Shown here piece after piece: positions 32,074 to 43,611 of a stretch of DNA of 64,000 bases. The translations under genes and the position numbers were made by a program. Source of the DNA: JAHRAW01 sp028066695 (GTDB taxonomy: Bacteria > Pseudomonadota > Gammaproteobacteria > Arenicellales > Poriferihabitantaceae); the NCBI GenBank assembly GCA_963457535.1, contig OY734803.1, positions 620,001-684,000 on the forward strand, in the 5' to 3' direction. Position 1 is the stretch's first letter. Each line of letters starts with the position of its first letter. The notes beneath the pieces are model-generated. The model saw only the letters and a list, made by a program, of their open reading frames with translations, did not search any database and was not told where the DNA came from.

Positions 32074-34568
32074 ACGCCGCACAGCAATTTCGTTTCGCCA
32101 TGCGCCAACTCGCGCGCGAGTGGCGCGCCGGCGAATTGCGCGTGCTGCTGTTCGCGCTGGTCATCGCCATCTCCGGCCACACCGCCATCAACCACTTCAC
32201 CGCGCGCCTGAGTTCGGCCATGACCGCCGGCGCCAACGATGTGCTCGGCGGCGACCTGCTGCTGAGCGGCGGGCGCGAAGCCGCGCCCGAATGGCTGGCG
32301 CGCGCCGAACAACTCGGCCTGCGTCGCGCGCACGCCGTGCATTTTTCCAGCGTGCTGAATGTCGGCGACGAAATCCTGCTGGTCTCGGTCAAAGCCGTGG
32401 ACGATGCCTACCCGCTGAAAGGCAAATTAAAAACCGCGCCCGAATTGTTCGCGCCGGCGCGCGCGGTGAACGGCGGACCGGCGCGCGGCGAAGCCTGGGT
32501 GGAGCCGCGCGTATTGCTCGCGCTGCAACTCGCCGCCGGAGACGCGTTTGAACTCGGCCGAAAAAACTTAACCGCAAGCCGCGTCCTCGCCTTTGAGCCC
32601 GACCGCGGCAACAACCTATACGCCTTCCGCCCGCGCGTTCTTATCAGCCAGAACGACCTCGCCGAGACCGGCATCCTCGCCCCCGGCAGCCGCGTCTGGC
32701 ACCGCCACATGTTCGCCGGCGCGCCCGACGCAATCGCGCAATACCGCGAATGGCTGGCGCCGCGCCTGCCGCCGGGCCGCGAACTTCGCGCATTGGACGA
32801 AGAGCGCCCCGAAGTCGCCGAAGCGCTGAACAAAGCGAAACAATACATGGGACTCGCAAGTCTGGTCGCGCTGCTCCTCGCCGCGGTCGCCATCGCCGGC
32901 GCCGGGCGGCAGTATTCGGAGCGCCACTACGACACCAGCGCGCTGCTTCGCTGCATGGGCTGCAAACAGCGCGACATCCTGCGCATCTACCTGCTGCAAC
33001 TCCTCGCGCTCGCCTTCGCCGGCGGCCTGCTCGGGAATGCCGTCGGCTACGCCGCGCAGGCCGGGCTGCTGCAACTCCTCGCCGACTTTCTGCCGGCGAA
33101 CCTCGCGCCGCCCGGCTGGGGCGCGGTGCTGTCCGGCATGGCGCTCGCCGTGGTCGTGCTGCTCGGCTTCACCTTGCCGTCGGTACTTCGCCTGAAATCG
33201 GTGCCGCCGCAGCGCACCCTGCGCAGCGACCTCGCGCCGTTGCCGGCCTCGGCCTGGCTGGTGTTCGGCGGCGCGGCCGCGCTGGTCACCGCGATGATGT
33301 GGTTTTACACCGGCAGTTTGACGCTCACCGCCGCGCTCGCCGCGGGCGCATGCGCGGCGTTGCTCGCCGGCGGCGCATTGCTGTTCGCGCTGTTTAAGGC
33401 GTTTGAACTCGCGCTGCCGGGCCTGCCGCTCAAAATCCGCGCCGGCCTGCGCAACCTGCTGCGCCGGCGCAACGCCGCCGCCGCGCAAACCATGGCATTC
33501 GGCCTGACCATCATGGCGATGCTGGTGGTGGTGTTCATCCGCACCGAACTGATTGACACCTGGCGCGGCGCATTGCCCGAAGACGCGCCCAATCATTTCG
33601 TGCTGAACATTCAAAAGGACGAGCGCGCCGCCTACCGCGCGCACCTCGCCGCCGACGGCATAGACGCCGGCCGCCTCTACCCCATCGTCCGCGGCCGCCT
33701 GACGCGCCTGAACGGCAAGCCCATCATGGAGCATGTCAGCAAGGAAGAGCACCACGAAGACAGTTTGCACCGCGACCTCAACCTCACTTGGTCGGACGAA
33801 GTCCCGCCCGACAACGAAATCCTCTCCGGGAGGTGGTGGCGGGACGGAGACGCGGGGGAAAAACTCGTGTCGGTGGAATCCCATGTCGCGCGCGACCTCA
33901 ACATCGCGCTCGGCGACCGCATCTCGCTGTTCACCGGCGAACTGGAATGGCAGGCGCGCGTCGCCAGCATTCGCAGCGTCAAGTGGGACAACTTCAAGCC
34001 GAACTTCTATCTGATCTTCAACCCCGGCGCGCTGGACGATTTGCCGGTCAGTTGGATCAACAGTTTTCACCTGCCCGAAAGCGGCAAGGGAAAACTCTCC
34101 GCGCTGGTCAAAAGTTTTCCGTCCATCACGCTGCTGGAAGTGGACGCAATTCTGAGCCAAGTGGAGCGCATCATCGCGCAGGTAACCCTCGCGCTGGAAG
34201 CGATCCTCGGTTTCGTGCTCGCCGCCGGTTTCACCGTCACCCTCGCCGCATTGCGCGCCAGCATGCACGAGCGCATGCGCGAAGGCGCGCTGTTGCGAAC
34301 GCTCGGCGCCGGCCGCGGCCTGCTGCGCGGCGGGCAGTGGAGCGAATTCGCCGGCATCGGCCTGCTCGCCGGCCTGCTCGGCCTGCTCGGCGCGGAAGTG
34401 GTCAATGCGTTTGTCTATGAGCGCGTGTTTGAGTTGGACTACGCGCCGGTGTGGTGGGCCTGGCTGCTGGTGCCGCCGCTGTCCGGCATGTGCATCGGCT
34501 GGGTCGGAGTCGCCAACAGCCGCGCGGTGCTGCGCCAGAGTCCGGCCGCGTCGTTGCGGCGGTGGTAA
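32070..34568 (+). CDS. ybbP: YbbP-like ABC transporter permease (FtsX family)
   Basis: 832 residues from the ATG at 32070 overlapping the ybbA stop. Long FtsX-like permease with a helix at about 25-45, a large periplasmic domain, helix groups near 270-370 and 400-460, a second periplasmic domain (about 500-690) and three C-terminal helices (about 705-830). FtsX signatures: ALLRCMGCKQRDILRIYLLQ and ALLRTLGAGRGLLRGGQW. With YbbA it forms a type VII-like mechanotransmission ABC system, probably acting on envelope lipids or lipoproteins; substrate unknown. Confidence 0.92.
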   Translation: MNAAQQFRFAMRQLAREWRAGELRVLLFALVIAISGHTAINHFTARLSSAMTAGANDVLGGDLLLSGGREAAPEWLARAEQLGLRRAHAVHFSSVLNVGDEILLVSVKAVDDAYPLKGKLKTAPELFAPARAVNGGPARGEAWVEPRVLLALQLAAGDAFELGRKNLTASRVLAFEPDRGNNLYAFRPRVLISQNDLAETGILAPGSRVWHRHMFAGAPDAIAQYREWLAPRLPPGRELRALDEERPEVAEALNKAKQYMGLASLVALLLAAVAIAGAGRQYSERHYDTSALLRCMGCKQRDILRIYLLQLLALAFAGGLLGNAVGYAAQAGLLQLLADFLPANLAPPGWGAVLSGMALAVVVLLGFTLPSVLRLKSVPPQRTLRSDLAPLPASAWLVFGGAAALVTAMMWFYTGSLTLTAALAAGACAALLAGGALLFALFKAFELALPGLPLKIRAGLRNLLRRRNAAAAQTMAFGLTIMAMLVVVFIRTELIDTWRGALPEDAPNHFVLNIQKDERAAYRAHLAADGIDAGRLYPIVRGRLTRLNGKPIMEHVSKEEHHEDSLHRDLNLTWSDEVPPDNEILSGRWWRDGDAGEKLVSVESHVARDLNIALGDRISLFTGELEWQARVASIRSVKWDNFKPNFYLIFNPGALDDLPVSWINSFHLPESGKGKLSALVKSFPSITLLEVDAILSQVERIIAQVTLALEAILGFVLAAGFTVTLAALRASMHERMREGALLRTLGAGRGLLRGGQWSEFAGIGLLAGLLGLLGAEVVNAFVYERVFELDYAPVWWAWLLVPPLSGMCIGWVGVANSRAVLRQSPAASLRRW

Positions 34569-34570
34569 CC

Positions 34571-36460
<1,890 letters not shown>

Positions 36461-36506
36461 TTTGCTAAAATGTGGGCATCTTATTTTTCACGAAAGAGGG
36501 GTAAAA

Positions 36507-38246
36507 ATGGGCTGGACTGAAAAAAGTGTGGCACAGCGAATCGCGCGCGGTGAAGACAATAGGACCGAATTCAAAGAGGCGCAATTTTCCGGCGCAAAAT
36601 TGAAGGGCGACCTGCGGTCAATCATTGCAAAAGAGCTGTGTGCTTTTGGCAATACCGATGGTGGCGTTTTGATTATCAGTGTGTCAGACGACAATAACGA
36701 AGTAGTCGGAATGACGGCCAAGCAACTGGACGCACTGCAAAACGCCATCTCTGAGATCGGCAATGACAGCCTCGCCCCCCCGTTGCATGTAAAAATGGAA
36801 CCGGTCGAATTGCTGGGAAATAAATTTGTCCTCGTAACGGAAGTTGCTGAAAGCGACTTTCGTCCCCACTCGACGGGCGGAAAACACTATGAACGCGATC
36901 ATGACAAAACGCGGGTAATGCGCCCGCACATTTTGCAGCGCCTCTTTCGGGAGAGTGGCCGCCGTTTTCAGCAAGATGAACAAACTGTCGACGGCACGGG
37001 TCCCGGCACTTTTTCACCTGCATTGGCCGAACGCTTTTTGGGAAGTAGCACCAATGAGAGTGCAAACTCTCAGTTGTCCAAACTCGGTCTGCTTGGTGAA
37101 GACCGCACACATGAATTGCGCGCGACTGTCGCCGGAATATTACTGTGCACGGAAAAACCGCACGAGTACTTGCCAAACGCTCTAATCCATGCGGTGCGCT
37201 ACCGCGGAACTGGCCTTGATGGACGGCAAGTTGATGCAAAAAATATCATCGGCCCGCTCGATCGCCAAATCAAAGAGGCGGTTACATTTGCGGTGCGCAA
37301 CATGAGCGTATCAGCGCGCAAAGATCCGGCGCGGACGGACATGCCGCAATACAGCGAACGGGCAATCTTTGAAGCCGTGGTAAATGCTGTCATCCACCGC
37401 GACTACTCCATTCGCGGCTCCAAGATTCGGATGTTTCTTTTCGACGACCGGCTGGAACTGTATTCACCCGGTGGCCTGAACAACTCATTGACTGTGGAAA
37501 ACATGCCTTTGCGTCAGTCAACCCGAAATGAAACCATCGTTTCGGCGCTTGACAAAGTCCCCCTTGACCCGGACATCCCCGGCACGAAAGACAGCAAATC
37601 TTTCATGGAATTGCGCGGACAGGGCATCCGGATCATTTGCAAGGAGACCAAAGGGTTGACCGGACGGTTGCCTGTTTTTGAGCTGCTGGACGATGCGGAG
37701 TTGCGCCTAATCTTGCCCGCTGCGCCGCTGTATGCAGGTAGTGTGCAAGCGGAAGTTTCCGTATGCGCCGGCGGCCGGCCGATTGAAGGCGCGCATGTGC
37801 TTGCCATCTATCCCAACACCACCTGCAAATTCGCAAAAACCGACTCCTTGGGGAGGGCAATTTTCGACTTTCATTCCCGACTCCCTATGACCGTCTTTTG
37901 CGCGGCGGACAAGCACCATGCTTTCGTTGAAAAAGAGTGGGTGCCTGCCGCCCCGCTCGCAGTCGACCTCAACCCCCTTCCCAATGGCGGCAGTGCTATT
38001 ATCTCACCGCACAGCGAAGCGCGACTCCCGGGTTTTGCCGGCGGATTGGAGCCCATACAGGACGAACTGGACCGGCTCTATATCTATGCCCTCAACATCG
38101 CGATTGACCAGGGCAAGCCGCAACCGGTGCAGTTTAAACTTGGAAAAAACCTGCACATGGAAGACAGTGATGGCAACAAGCGAGTCGTGCGCATCATCCA
38201 TATTGTCCAACGGCTGGCCCTACTGGAATACGAAGCGCCCGCATAA
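36507..38246 (+). CDS. AlbA_2/Schlafen-type putative DNA-binding protein with extra C-terminal module
   Basis: 579 residues, ribosome site GAGGGG before ATG 36507. N-terminal AlbA_2 domain about 10-135 (NRTEFKEAQFS, KELCAFGNTDGGVLIISVSDD). A GHKL-like ATPase-type segment is near 290-340 (ERAIFEAVVNAVIHRDYSIRG, LELYSPGGL), the layout of RecG-like AlbA_2 regulators. From about residue 410 a beta-rich extension (SVQAEVSVCAGGRPIEGAHV ... VQRLALLEYE) is homologous end to end with the next gene product. AlbA_2/Schlafen proteins occur in phage defence and transcription control. GC is lower than in neighbours. Confidence 0.8.
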   Translation: MGWTEKSVAQRIARGEDNRTEFKEAQFSGAKLKGDLRSIIAKELCAFGNTDGGVLIISVSDDNNEVVGMTAKQLDALQNAISEIGNDSLAPPLHVKMEPVELLGNKFVLVTEVAESDFRPHSTGGKHYERDHDKTRVMRPHILQRLFRESGRRFQQDEQTVDGTGPGTFSPALAERFLGSSTNESANSQLSKLGLLGEDRTHELRATVAGILLCTEKPHEYLPNALIHAVRYRGTGLDGRQVDAKNIIGPLDRQIKEAVTFAVRNMSVSARKDPARTDMPQYSERAIFEAVVNAVIHRDYSIRGSKIRMFLFDDRLELYSPGGLNNSLTVENMPLRQSTRNETIVSALDKVPLDPDIPGTKDSKSFMELRGQGIRIICKETKGLTGRLPVFELLDDAELRLILPAAPLYAGSVQAEVSVCAGGRPIEGAHVLAIYPNTTCKFAKTDSLGRAIFDFHSRLPMTVFCAADKHHAFVEKEWVPAAPLAVDLNPLPNGGSAIISPHSEARLPGFAGGLEPIQDELDRLYIYALNIAIDQGKPQPVQFKLGKNLHMEDSDGNKRVVRIIHIVQRLALLEYEAPA

Positions 38247-38294
38247 CGCGCCGGCTTCCGCTATAATGCCCAATCACCCTCCTCGGAAAATCCC

Positions 38295-38840
38295 ATGTGC
38301 AAAACCAAACGCAAAGCCAAAGACAAATCGCAAGAAGTCAAAGCGGAAGTATCGGTACAAAACTCTGCCGGCAAACCGCTTAAAGACGCGTCTGTGCTCG
38401 CCATGTTCCCTGACACAACTTGGAAATTGGCGAAAACCGATGAATCTGGAAAAGCAGCTTTCAACTTCTATGCTGCAAAGAAAATGCGCGTATTTTGCGC
38501 GGCCCCTGAGCACAAGGGAGTGATTGAACGCGACTGGTTGCCGCCCAAATCGCTTTCCATCAAAATGAAATCTCTCGAAAAGGGCGGCAGCCAGGTTTTC
38601 ACGGAATCCGGCGGCAAAAGTCTCCCGGGATTGTGCGGCACTATCGACCCGATTCTGGACAACATTGATCGCACTTACCTCTACACCAGAACAATCGCGA
38701 TAGACGGCGGCAAACAGCAGCCGGTGCACTTCAAATACGGACAGAACCTGCATCTGACCGATGCCGAAGGTGGCGACGTCACCTTGCGCATCATGGAAAT
38801 CATCGGAAAATCCGCGTTGTTGGAATACGAATGCAATTAA
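38295..38840 (+). CDS. Stand-alone homologue of the AlbA_2 protein C-terminal module
   Basis: 181 residues. Aligns over nearly its full length with the last ~170 residues of the preceding protein: EVSVQNSAGKPLKDASVLAM with EVSVCAGGRPIEGAHVLAI, KLAKTDESGKAAFNF with KFAKTDSLGRAIFDF, VHFKYGQNLHLTDAEG with VQFKLGKNLHMEDSDG, SALLEYE with LALLEYE. The first half looks like a carboxypeptidase-regulatory-like beta-sandwich. A Lys-rich N-terminus (MCKTKRKAKDK) and no signal peptide suggest a cytoplasmic protein. A TATAAT box lies at 38262, so it may have its own promoter. Probably partners or competes with the larger protein. Confidence 0.75.
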   Translation: MCKTKRKAKDKSQEVKAEVSVQNSAGKPLKDASVLAMFPDTTWKLAKTDESGKAAFNFYAAKKMRVFCAAPEHKGVIERDWLPPKSLSIKMKSLEKGGSQVFTESGGKSLPGLCGTIDPILDNIDRTYLYTRTIAIDGGKQQPVHFKYGQNLHLTDAEGGDVTLRIMEIIGKSALLEYECN

Positions 38841-38885
38841 CGCGCTTGCTTCCGAAGCCACCCTAACAAACACCCGGAGAACATC

Positions 38886-39683
38886 ATGCCCGCCGAAAAA
38901 CCAAAGAAAATCAAAAACAAGTTCTACGAATCCGAACTCGCGCGCCTGCAGATTGAATTGGTGCGCATGCAGGAATCCATCAAAAAGGACGGCCGCAAAG
39001 TGGTCGTGCTGTTTGAGGGCCGCGACGCCGCCGGCAAGGGCGGCGTCATCAAGCGCATCACCCAGGTGCTGAATCCGCGCGTCTGCCGGGTCGCCGCGTT
39101 GCCCGCGCCGACCGAGCGCGAAAAAACCCAGTGGTATTTCCAGCGTTACGCGCGCCACCTGCCGGCCGCCGGCGAGATGGTGCTGTTTGACCGCAGTTGG
39201 TACAACCGCGCCGGCGTGGAGCGCGTGATGGGATTTTGCAGCGACACCGAATACCAGGAATTCATGCGCTCCTGCCCCGAGTTTGAACGCATGCTGGTGC
39301 GCAGCGGCATTCAACTGATCAAATACTGGTTCTCGGTCAGCGACGACGAACAGGAGCGCCGCTTTCAGGCGCGCCGCAACGACCCGACCAAGCAGTGGAA
39401 ACTCAGCCCGATGGACATTGAATCGCGCAACCGCTGGGTGGAATACTCCAAAGCCAAGGACGACATGTTCGCGCACACCGACATCAAACAAGCGCCGTGG
39501 TATGTGGTGGACGCCGATGTAAAAAAACACGCGCGCCTGAACTGCATCCACCACCTGCTCGGCATGATCCCCCACGACGATGTAAAAATGGACGCGGTGA
39601 AACTGGACCCCCGCAAAAAACAAGGCGCCTATGTCCGCCCCCCGATGTCCGACCAAACCTTCGTGCCGGCGGTGTATCCGTGA
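38886..39683 (+). CDS. ppk2: Polyphosphate kinase 2
   Basis: 265 residues. Transfers phosphate between polyphosphate and nucleoside diphosphates. P-loop VLFEGRDAAGKGGVIKRI, lid-region arginines (PTEREKTQWYFQRYARHLP), Walker B-like MVLFDRSWYNRAGVERVMGF, and IKYWFSVSDDEQERRFQAR are all classical for a single-domain PPK2. Not evidently part of the AlbA_2 unit, 45 bases upstream. Confidence 0.96.
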   Translation: MPAEKPKKIKNKFYESELARLQIELVRMQESIKKDGRKVVVLFEGRDAAGKGGVIKRITQVLNPRVCRVAALPAPTEREKTQWYFQRYARHLPAAGEMVLFDRSWYNRAGVERVMGFCSDTEYQEFMRSCPEFERMLVRSGIQLIKYWFSVSDDEQERRFQARRNDPTKQWKLSPMDIESRNRWVEYSKAKDDMFAHTDIKQAPWYVVDADVKKHARLNCIHHLLGMIPHDDVKMDAVKLDPRKKQGAYVRPPMSDQTFVPAVYP

Positions 39684-39732
39684 GGGGCGCTCGCGTATAA
39701 TTCGCACATCCCTAACTCCCCCCTACCCCCCA

Positions 39733-40272
39733 ATGCAAAAAACCTTCCTCTACTGGGACAATCTCAACATCTACACCGGCGCGCAGGATGTCGCGGTGGC
39801 GCGCGAGGGGGCGGCTGCGCGGCGGCAGGTGCGGATTGATTTTCAAAACCTGCTGCTTCTGGCGCAGGCCGGCCGGCCGATTTACCGCACCACCGCCTCC
39901 GGAAAAATCAACCGCGCCTTCCAAAACGTCCTCGCGCAACTCCACAATGTCGCCGCCGGCGAGAAACTGCACCCCAACATGCTGCTCGACCGCAACAACC
40001 ACCTTGACGCGCCGGGCGCCGCGGTGCTGCTGAGCGGCAACAGCGATTTTTTGGACGACCTGATGCGCCTGCACGCCAAAAAATGGCGCGTGGAATTGCT
40101 GTCGTGGGAGCACAGTTGCAATAACGAAATGCAGGAATGGGCGCAGGAAAACGGCGTGTTTGTCGCGCTGGACGATTACTACAAAAGCGTCACCTATTTA
40201 AAAGAGACCGAACATCCGCGCCGCATACTCCGCCCGGTCGTCCCGCTGGACCTGTCGCGCCGCCCGGCATGA
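39733..40272 (+). CDS. NYN-domain-like (PIN-fold) putative ribonuclease
   Basis: 179 residues from ATG 39733. The N-terminal YWDNLNIYTG resembles the first acidic motif of NYN/LabA nucleases; a second acidic motif is LLSGNSDFLDDLMRLHAKKW, followed by VELLSWEHSCNNEMQEWAQE typical of the C-terminal part of that fold. Expected to be a metal-dependent RNase; biological role unknown. TATAAT at 39696 is a candidate -10 box. Precedes the LPS gene cluster. Confidence 0.7.
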   Translation: MQKTFLYWDNLNIYTGAQDVAVAREGAAARRQVRIDFQNLLLLAQAGRPIYRTTASGKINRAFQNVLAQLHNVAAGEKLHPNMLLDRNNHLDAPGAAVLLSGNSDFLDDLMRLHAKKWRVELLSWEHSCNNEMQEWAQENGVFVALDDYYKSVTYLKETEHPRRILRPVVPLDLSRRPA

Positions 40273-40300
40273 ATTCCCGGCAGTCATATCCCCGGCAGTC

Positions 40301-41401
40301 ATGAACATCTTGCACACCGAATGCGGCATGAACTGGGGCGGGCAGGAATACCGGACGCTTTTGGAGCACAACTATCTGAACGAAAACCAACACACTTCGT
40401 ATCTCGCATGCCACGCCGGCAGCGAGTTGTTTAAACGCGCAAAAAAAATGGGCGCAAGAAATCTGCTCGCGGTGGATTTTCGCAAAGTCTGGCGGCTGGA
40501 TGTCGCCGCAAAAATTTGGCGCTTTTGCCGCGCGCGCCGCATTGACATCATCAACACCCACGGCGGGCGCGACTCCTCGCTGTGCCTGTTCGCGTTTTGG
40601 AGCGGCATACCGCTGGTGCGCAGCCGCCACATCACCGCGCCGATAAAACGCAGCCGCAGTTACCGCAAGTCCTGCTCGCACATCATCGCCGCCGCCGCCG
40701 CCATCAAAACGCAATTGACCGCGTTCGGAGTTAATGTCGAAAAAATCAGCGTCATCGGCGAAGGCGTGGATTTGGCGGAATATAAACCGCAAAATGAAAG
40801 CGAAAACTCCACAAAAAAACTCGCAACCGAATTTAACATTCGCCCCGAGGAAACCGTAATCGTCAACATCGGCATGATCCGCGCCGACAAGGGCCAGCGG
40901 TTTTATCTGGAAGCGGCCGACCTCGCGCTGAAAGAAAACCCCAACCTGCGTTTCTTCCTAATCGGCGCCGGCACCGGCGCGCGCGAATTGGAACACGAGT
41001 TGCGCGACGAGGTCCGCCGCCGCAAACTGGACGCCAAGTTCACCATGACCGGCTACCGCGCCGACATCGCCGACTTTCTTCGCCTCGCCGATTTCGCGGT
41101 CATCGCCTCCACCGGCGTGGAGGCGCAGTCGCGTGTCGCGCCGCAGGCATTCGCATGCGCAAAACCAGTCATCGCCGCCAACACCGGCGGCCTGCCCGAA
41201 CTGGTTCGCGACTTTGATACCGGCCTGCTCGTCCCGCCGGCGAACGCGGCCGCGCTTTCCGACGCGATTTTGCGCCTCGCGGGCGATGCAAAATTGCGCG
41301 AAAAACTCGCGCAAAATGCCTATCAATTCGCGCGCGAACGCCTGTCCTTTTCGGCGATGATGGAAAAAACCCTGGCGCTGTATGCCGAACTTGCGCGGTA
41401 A
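40301..41401 (+). CDS. Glycosyltransferase family 4
   Basis: 366 residues, GT-B fold. N-terminal acceptor domain with GGQEYRTLLEHN. C-terminal nucleotide-sugar domain with VNIGMIRADKGQRFYLEA, FFLIGAGTGARELE, TGYRADIADFLRLADF and an E-x7-E-like region EAQSRVAPQAFACAKPVIAANTGGLPELV. Probably adds a sugar to the LPS core or another surface glycan at the cytoplasmic face of the inner membrane. First gene of the glycan region. Confidence 0.9.
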   Translation: MNILHTECGMNWGGQEYRTLLEHNYLNENQHTSYLACHAGSELFKRAKKMGARNLLAVDFRKVWRLDVAAKIWRFCRARRIDIINTHGGRDSSLCLFAFWSGIPLVRSRHITAPIKRSRSYRKSCSHIIAAAAAIKTQLTAFGVNVEKISVIGEGVDLAEYKPQNESENSTKKLATEFNIRPEETVIVNIGMIRADKGQRFYLEAADLALKENPNLRFFLIGAGTGARELEHELRDEVRRRKLDAKFTMTGYRADIADFLRLADFAVIASTGVEAQSRVAPQAFACAKPVIAANTGGLPELVRDFDTGLLVPPANAAALSDAILRLAGDAKLREKLAQNAYQFARERLSFSAMMEKTLALYAELAR

Positions 41402-41477
41402 TCTTTCGCCGCGTGCTACCATTCCCCCGCGCCAAAACTCCCGCGAAAAACCTCCCCTTAAAAATCTTTAATTAAAA

Positions 41478-42356
41478 ATGGAACGCAAAGATTTCGTCTT
41501 CACCGAGCCGTCCGCGGACAAACTCCACCCGCAGGACAGCCAGCACATTCGCCTCACCTACATCATCCACTTTTATTTTGATCAGGCGAACCCGGATGTC
41601 CTGCTCGGCCTGCTGCGCAAATACGCCAACTACGCGCCCGATGTGCTGGACCGCCTGCACTTCGTCATCGTGGACGACTGCTCGCCGCTGCGGTTTGAAA
41701 TCCCCGACCTGGATTTGAACATGACCTGGCTGCGCATCACCGACGACATTTTGTGGAACCAGCCCGGCGCGCGCAACCTCGGCGCGGTCTACGCCAAATC
41801 CGACAAGATTTTGCTGTGCGATCTGGACTACGAATTCCCCGAACACACGCTGCGCCACATGATTGCGCGCCGCAACCCCGGCAAAAATTTCTACCAATTC
41901 CGCCACCACGACGGAAAAAAACACGGCCGCTCCGGGCACGGCAACAACTTTCTGGTGTCGCGCGCGCGCTTTTTGCGGCTTTACGGCTACGACGAGGAAT
42001 ACGCCGGCGCATACGGCGAGGAGGACTACCGCCTGGTCAACTTCTTCAAATACCACGGCACCTGGAAAAAATACCTGCCGCGAAAATATTACTTCGCCTA
42101 CAACGAGCGCATCAACCGCGACAAGTCGTGGCATACGCTGGTTCGCGACGGCGCGCACAACGCGCGGCTGGACTGCCGCAAACATTCCGAGTTGCTGGTA
42201 TGGGGCGCCGAAGCCGGGCACAGCCGCATGTTCCTGAACTTTAAGTGGGAAGTGACCAAGCGAAATTTCCGCGACCCGCGCGGCCCCGCGCGCCCGCAGC
42301 GCCGCAACTGGAAAAAAATGTGGTGGTTTCGCACGCTGTTTCGCAGTTACGACTGA
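41478..42356 (+). CDS. GT2-like glycosyltransferase
   Basis: 292 residues, GT-A-like. FVIVDDCSPL (nucleotide site), NQPGARNLGAVYAKSDKILLCDLDYEF with the D-x-D metal motif, and GYDEEYAGAYGEEDYRLVNFFKYHG near the acceptor site. C-terminal part basic (RRNWKKMWWFRTLF). Likely LPS/oligosaccharide synthesis. The 3' end overlaps the convergent waaG-like gene by 10 bases. Confidence 0.85.
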   Translation: MERKDFVFTEPSADKLHPQDSQHIRLTYIIHFYFDQANPDVLLGLLRKYANYAPDVLDRLHFVIVDDCSPLRFEIPDLDLNMTWLRITDDILWNQPGARNLGAVYAKSDKILLCDLDYEFPEHTLRHMIARRNPGKNFYQFRHHDGKKHGRSGHGNNFLVSRARFLRLYGYDEEYAGAYGEEDYRLVNFFKYHGTWKKYLPRKYYFAYNERINRDKSWHTLVRDGAHNARLDCRKHSELLVWGAEAGHSRMFLNFKWEVTKRNFRDPRGPARPQRRNWKKMWWFRTLFRSYD

Positions 42357-43498
42357 CGCGCGCGCTTCTCTTTAAAAATCTCCTCAATCCGCCGCCGCGC
42401 ATGCAGCGGCATGTCGTAAATGTCCGCGCCGCGCGCAAATATCCGCCCGCGCGCGCGCCACACTTCGCGCTCGGATTCCAACAGTTCGCGCAACTTTAAG
42501 TTGAACGCCTCCTGCGAAAACGGAGACGCGATCACTTCGCCCATGTCCGCCTCGCGCACATAGTTCGCATACCCGCAGGCGTCGCTGACCAGCGCCGGCA
42601 ACCCGGAAACCATCGCCTCCAAAATCGCCTTGCCCGCGGTTTCCAAATGCGCCGGATGCGCCAGCACATCGGCGCCCAGCAAAAACTCCGGCGCGTCGTC
42701 GCGCCCGCCGAAAAACCGAACGCGCGCGCCCACGCCGAGTTTGCGCGCGAGCCTTTCAAACGGCGCGGCGTTGTCCTCGCCGACCACCCACAGATGCGTC
42801 CGCGCCGCCAACGCCGGCGGCAGCGCGGCAAGTCCGCGCAGCGTCCGCTCCAGTCCCTTGATGCGAAACCCGGAGCCGAGCGCGAGCAGCGCCTTGTCGG
42901 TATCCGCAATTCCCAGTTCCGCGCGAAACGCCGCGCGCCGCGCGGCCGCATCATAGCCGTCCCCAATAATATGTTCGCGCGAAATCCCCGGCAGCAGCAG
43001 CGTCATTCGCGCATCCGGCGTGTCGTAAAAATGCTGATGCACGGCAATCTGCGCGCGCGAAATCATCAAAATCTCGGTCTCCGACTCGCGCCCGAAAACC
43101 GCCTTTTCAAACGCAAAATGCTGCCGGCAGCGCGGCGTCATTCGGTACAAAAACCCGCGCTCGCCGCGCTTGACCGCAAACGCCGCGTCCGCGGCGTAAT
43201 AGACATCCAGCCCCGGCATTTTGTTGAAGCCGACAATCAGATCCGGCGAAAACTCGGCCGCCGCCCCCGGAAGTTGCGCCGCGAACGCGCGGTTCTTGCG
43301 GTAATTGCTGCGCGCGCCAAACGGGGGCGCAACCAGTTGCGCATCCAGCCCCGCCGCGCGCAACCCACCGTCGCGAATTTCGCCGGCATACACGCGCACC
43401 CGATGCCCGCCCTCCCCGCACGCGCGCGCAATCGCGACCGCGTCGCGGCTCAAGCCGCTGTGGGAGGAGTAGGTGAAGAGGGCGAAGGCTAGGTTCAT
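42347..43498 (-). CDS. waaG: LPS core glycosyltransferase, WaaG-like
   Basis: 383 residues, GT4 fold. The N-terminus LAFALFTYSSHSGLSRDAVAIA has the pattern of WaaG, which adds the first hexose to heptose of the inner core; then FNKMPGLDVYYAADAAFA and, C-terminally, GSGFRIKGLERTLRGLAAL, ADVLAHPAHLETAGKAILEAMVSGLPAL. Length and motifs fit WaaG well. Monocistronic, convergent with the preceding gene. Confidence 0.88.
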   Translation of the reverse strand: MNLAFALFTYSSHSGLSRDAVAIARACGEGGHRVRVYAGEIRDGGLRAAGLDAQLVAPPFGARSNYRKNRAFAAQLPGAAAEFSPDLIVGFNKMPGLDVYYAADAAFAVKRGERGFLYRMTPRCRQHFAFEKAVFGRESETEILMISRAQIAVHQHFYDTPDARMTLLLPGISREHIIGDGYDAAARRAAFRAELGIADTDKALLALGSGFRIKGLERTLRGLAALPPALAARTHLWVVGEDNAAPFERLARKLGVGARVRFFGGRDDAPEFLLGADVLAHPAHLETAGKAILEAMVSGLPALVSDACGYANYVREADMGEVIASPFSQEAFNLKLRELLESEREVWRARGRIFARGADIYDMPLHARRRIEEIFKEKRARQS

Positions 43499-43611
43499 GG
43501 GCGGGGGATTTTAGCGCGGGGGGAATGCGGGATTTTCCGTTTTTGTTGAGGTTTTTGCATATAATGTTTGGGTTGCAAATTCTTTCAATTACACATAGAG
43601 GGGGTAACGAA

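Noticed and set aside
32616..34268. 550-codon minus-strand ORF opposite ybbP
   Set aside because: Antisense frame with extreme His/Arg/Gln composition; ybbP is well supported on the other strand.
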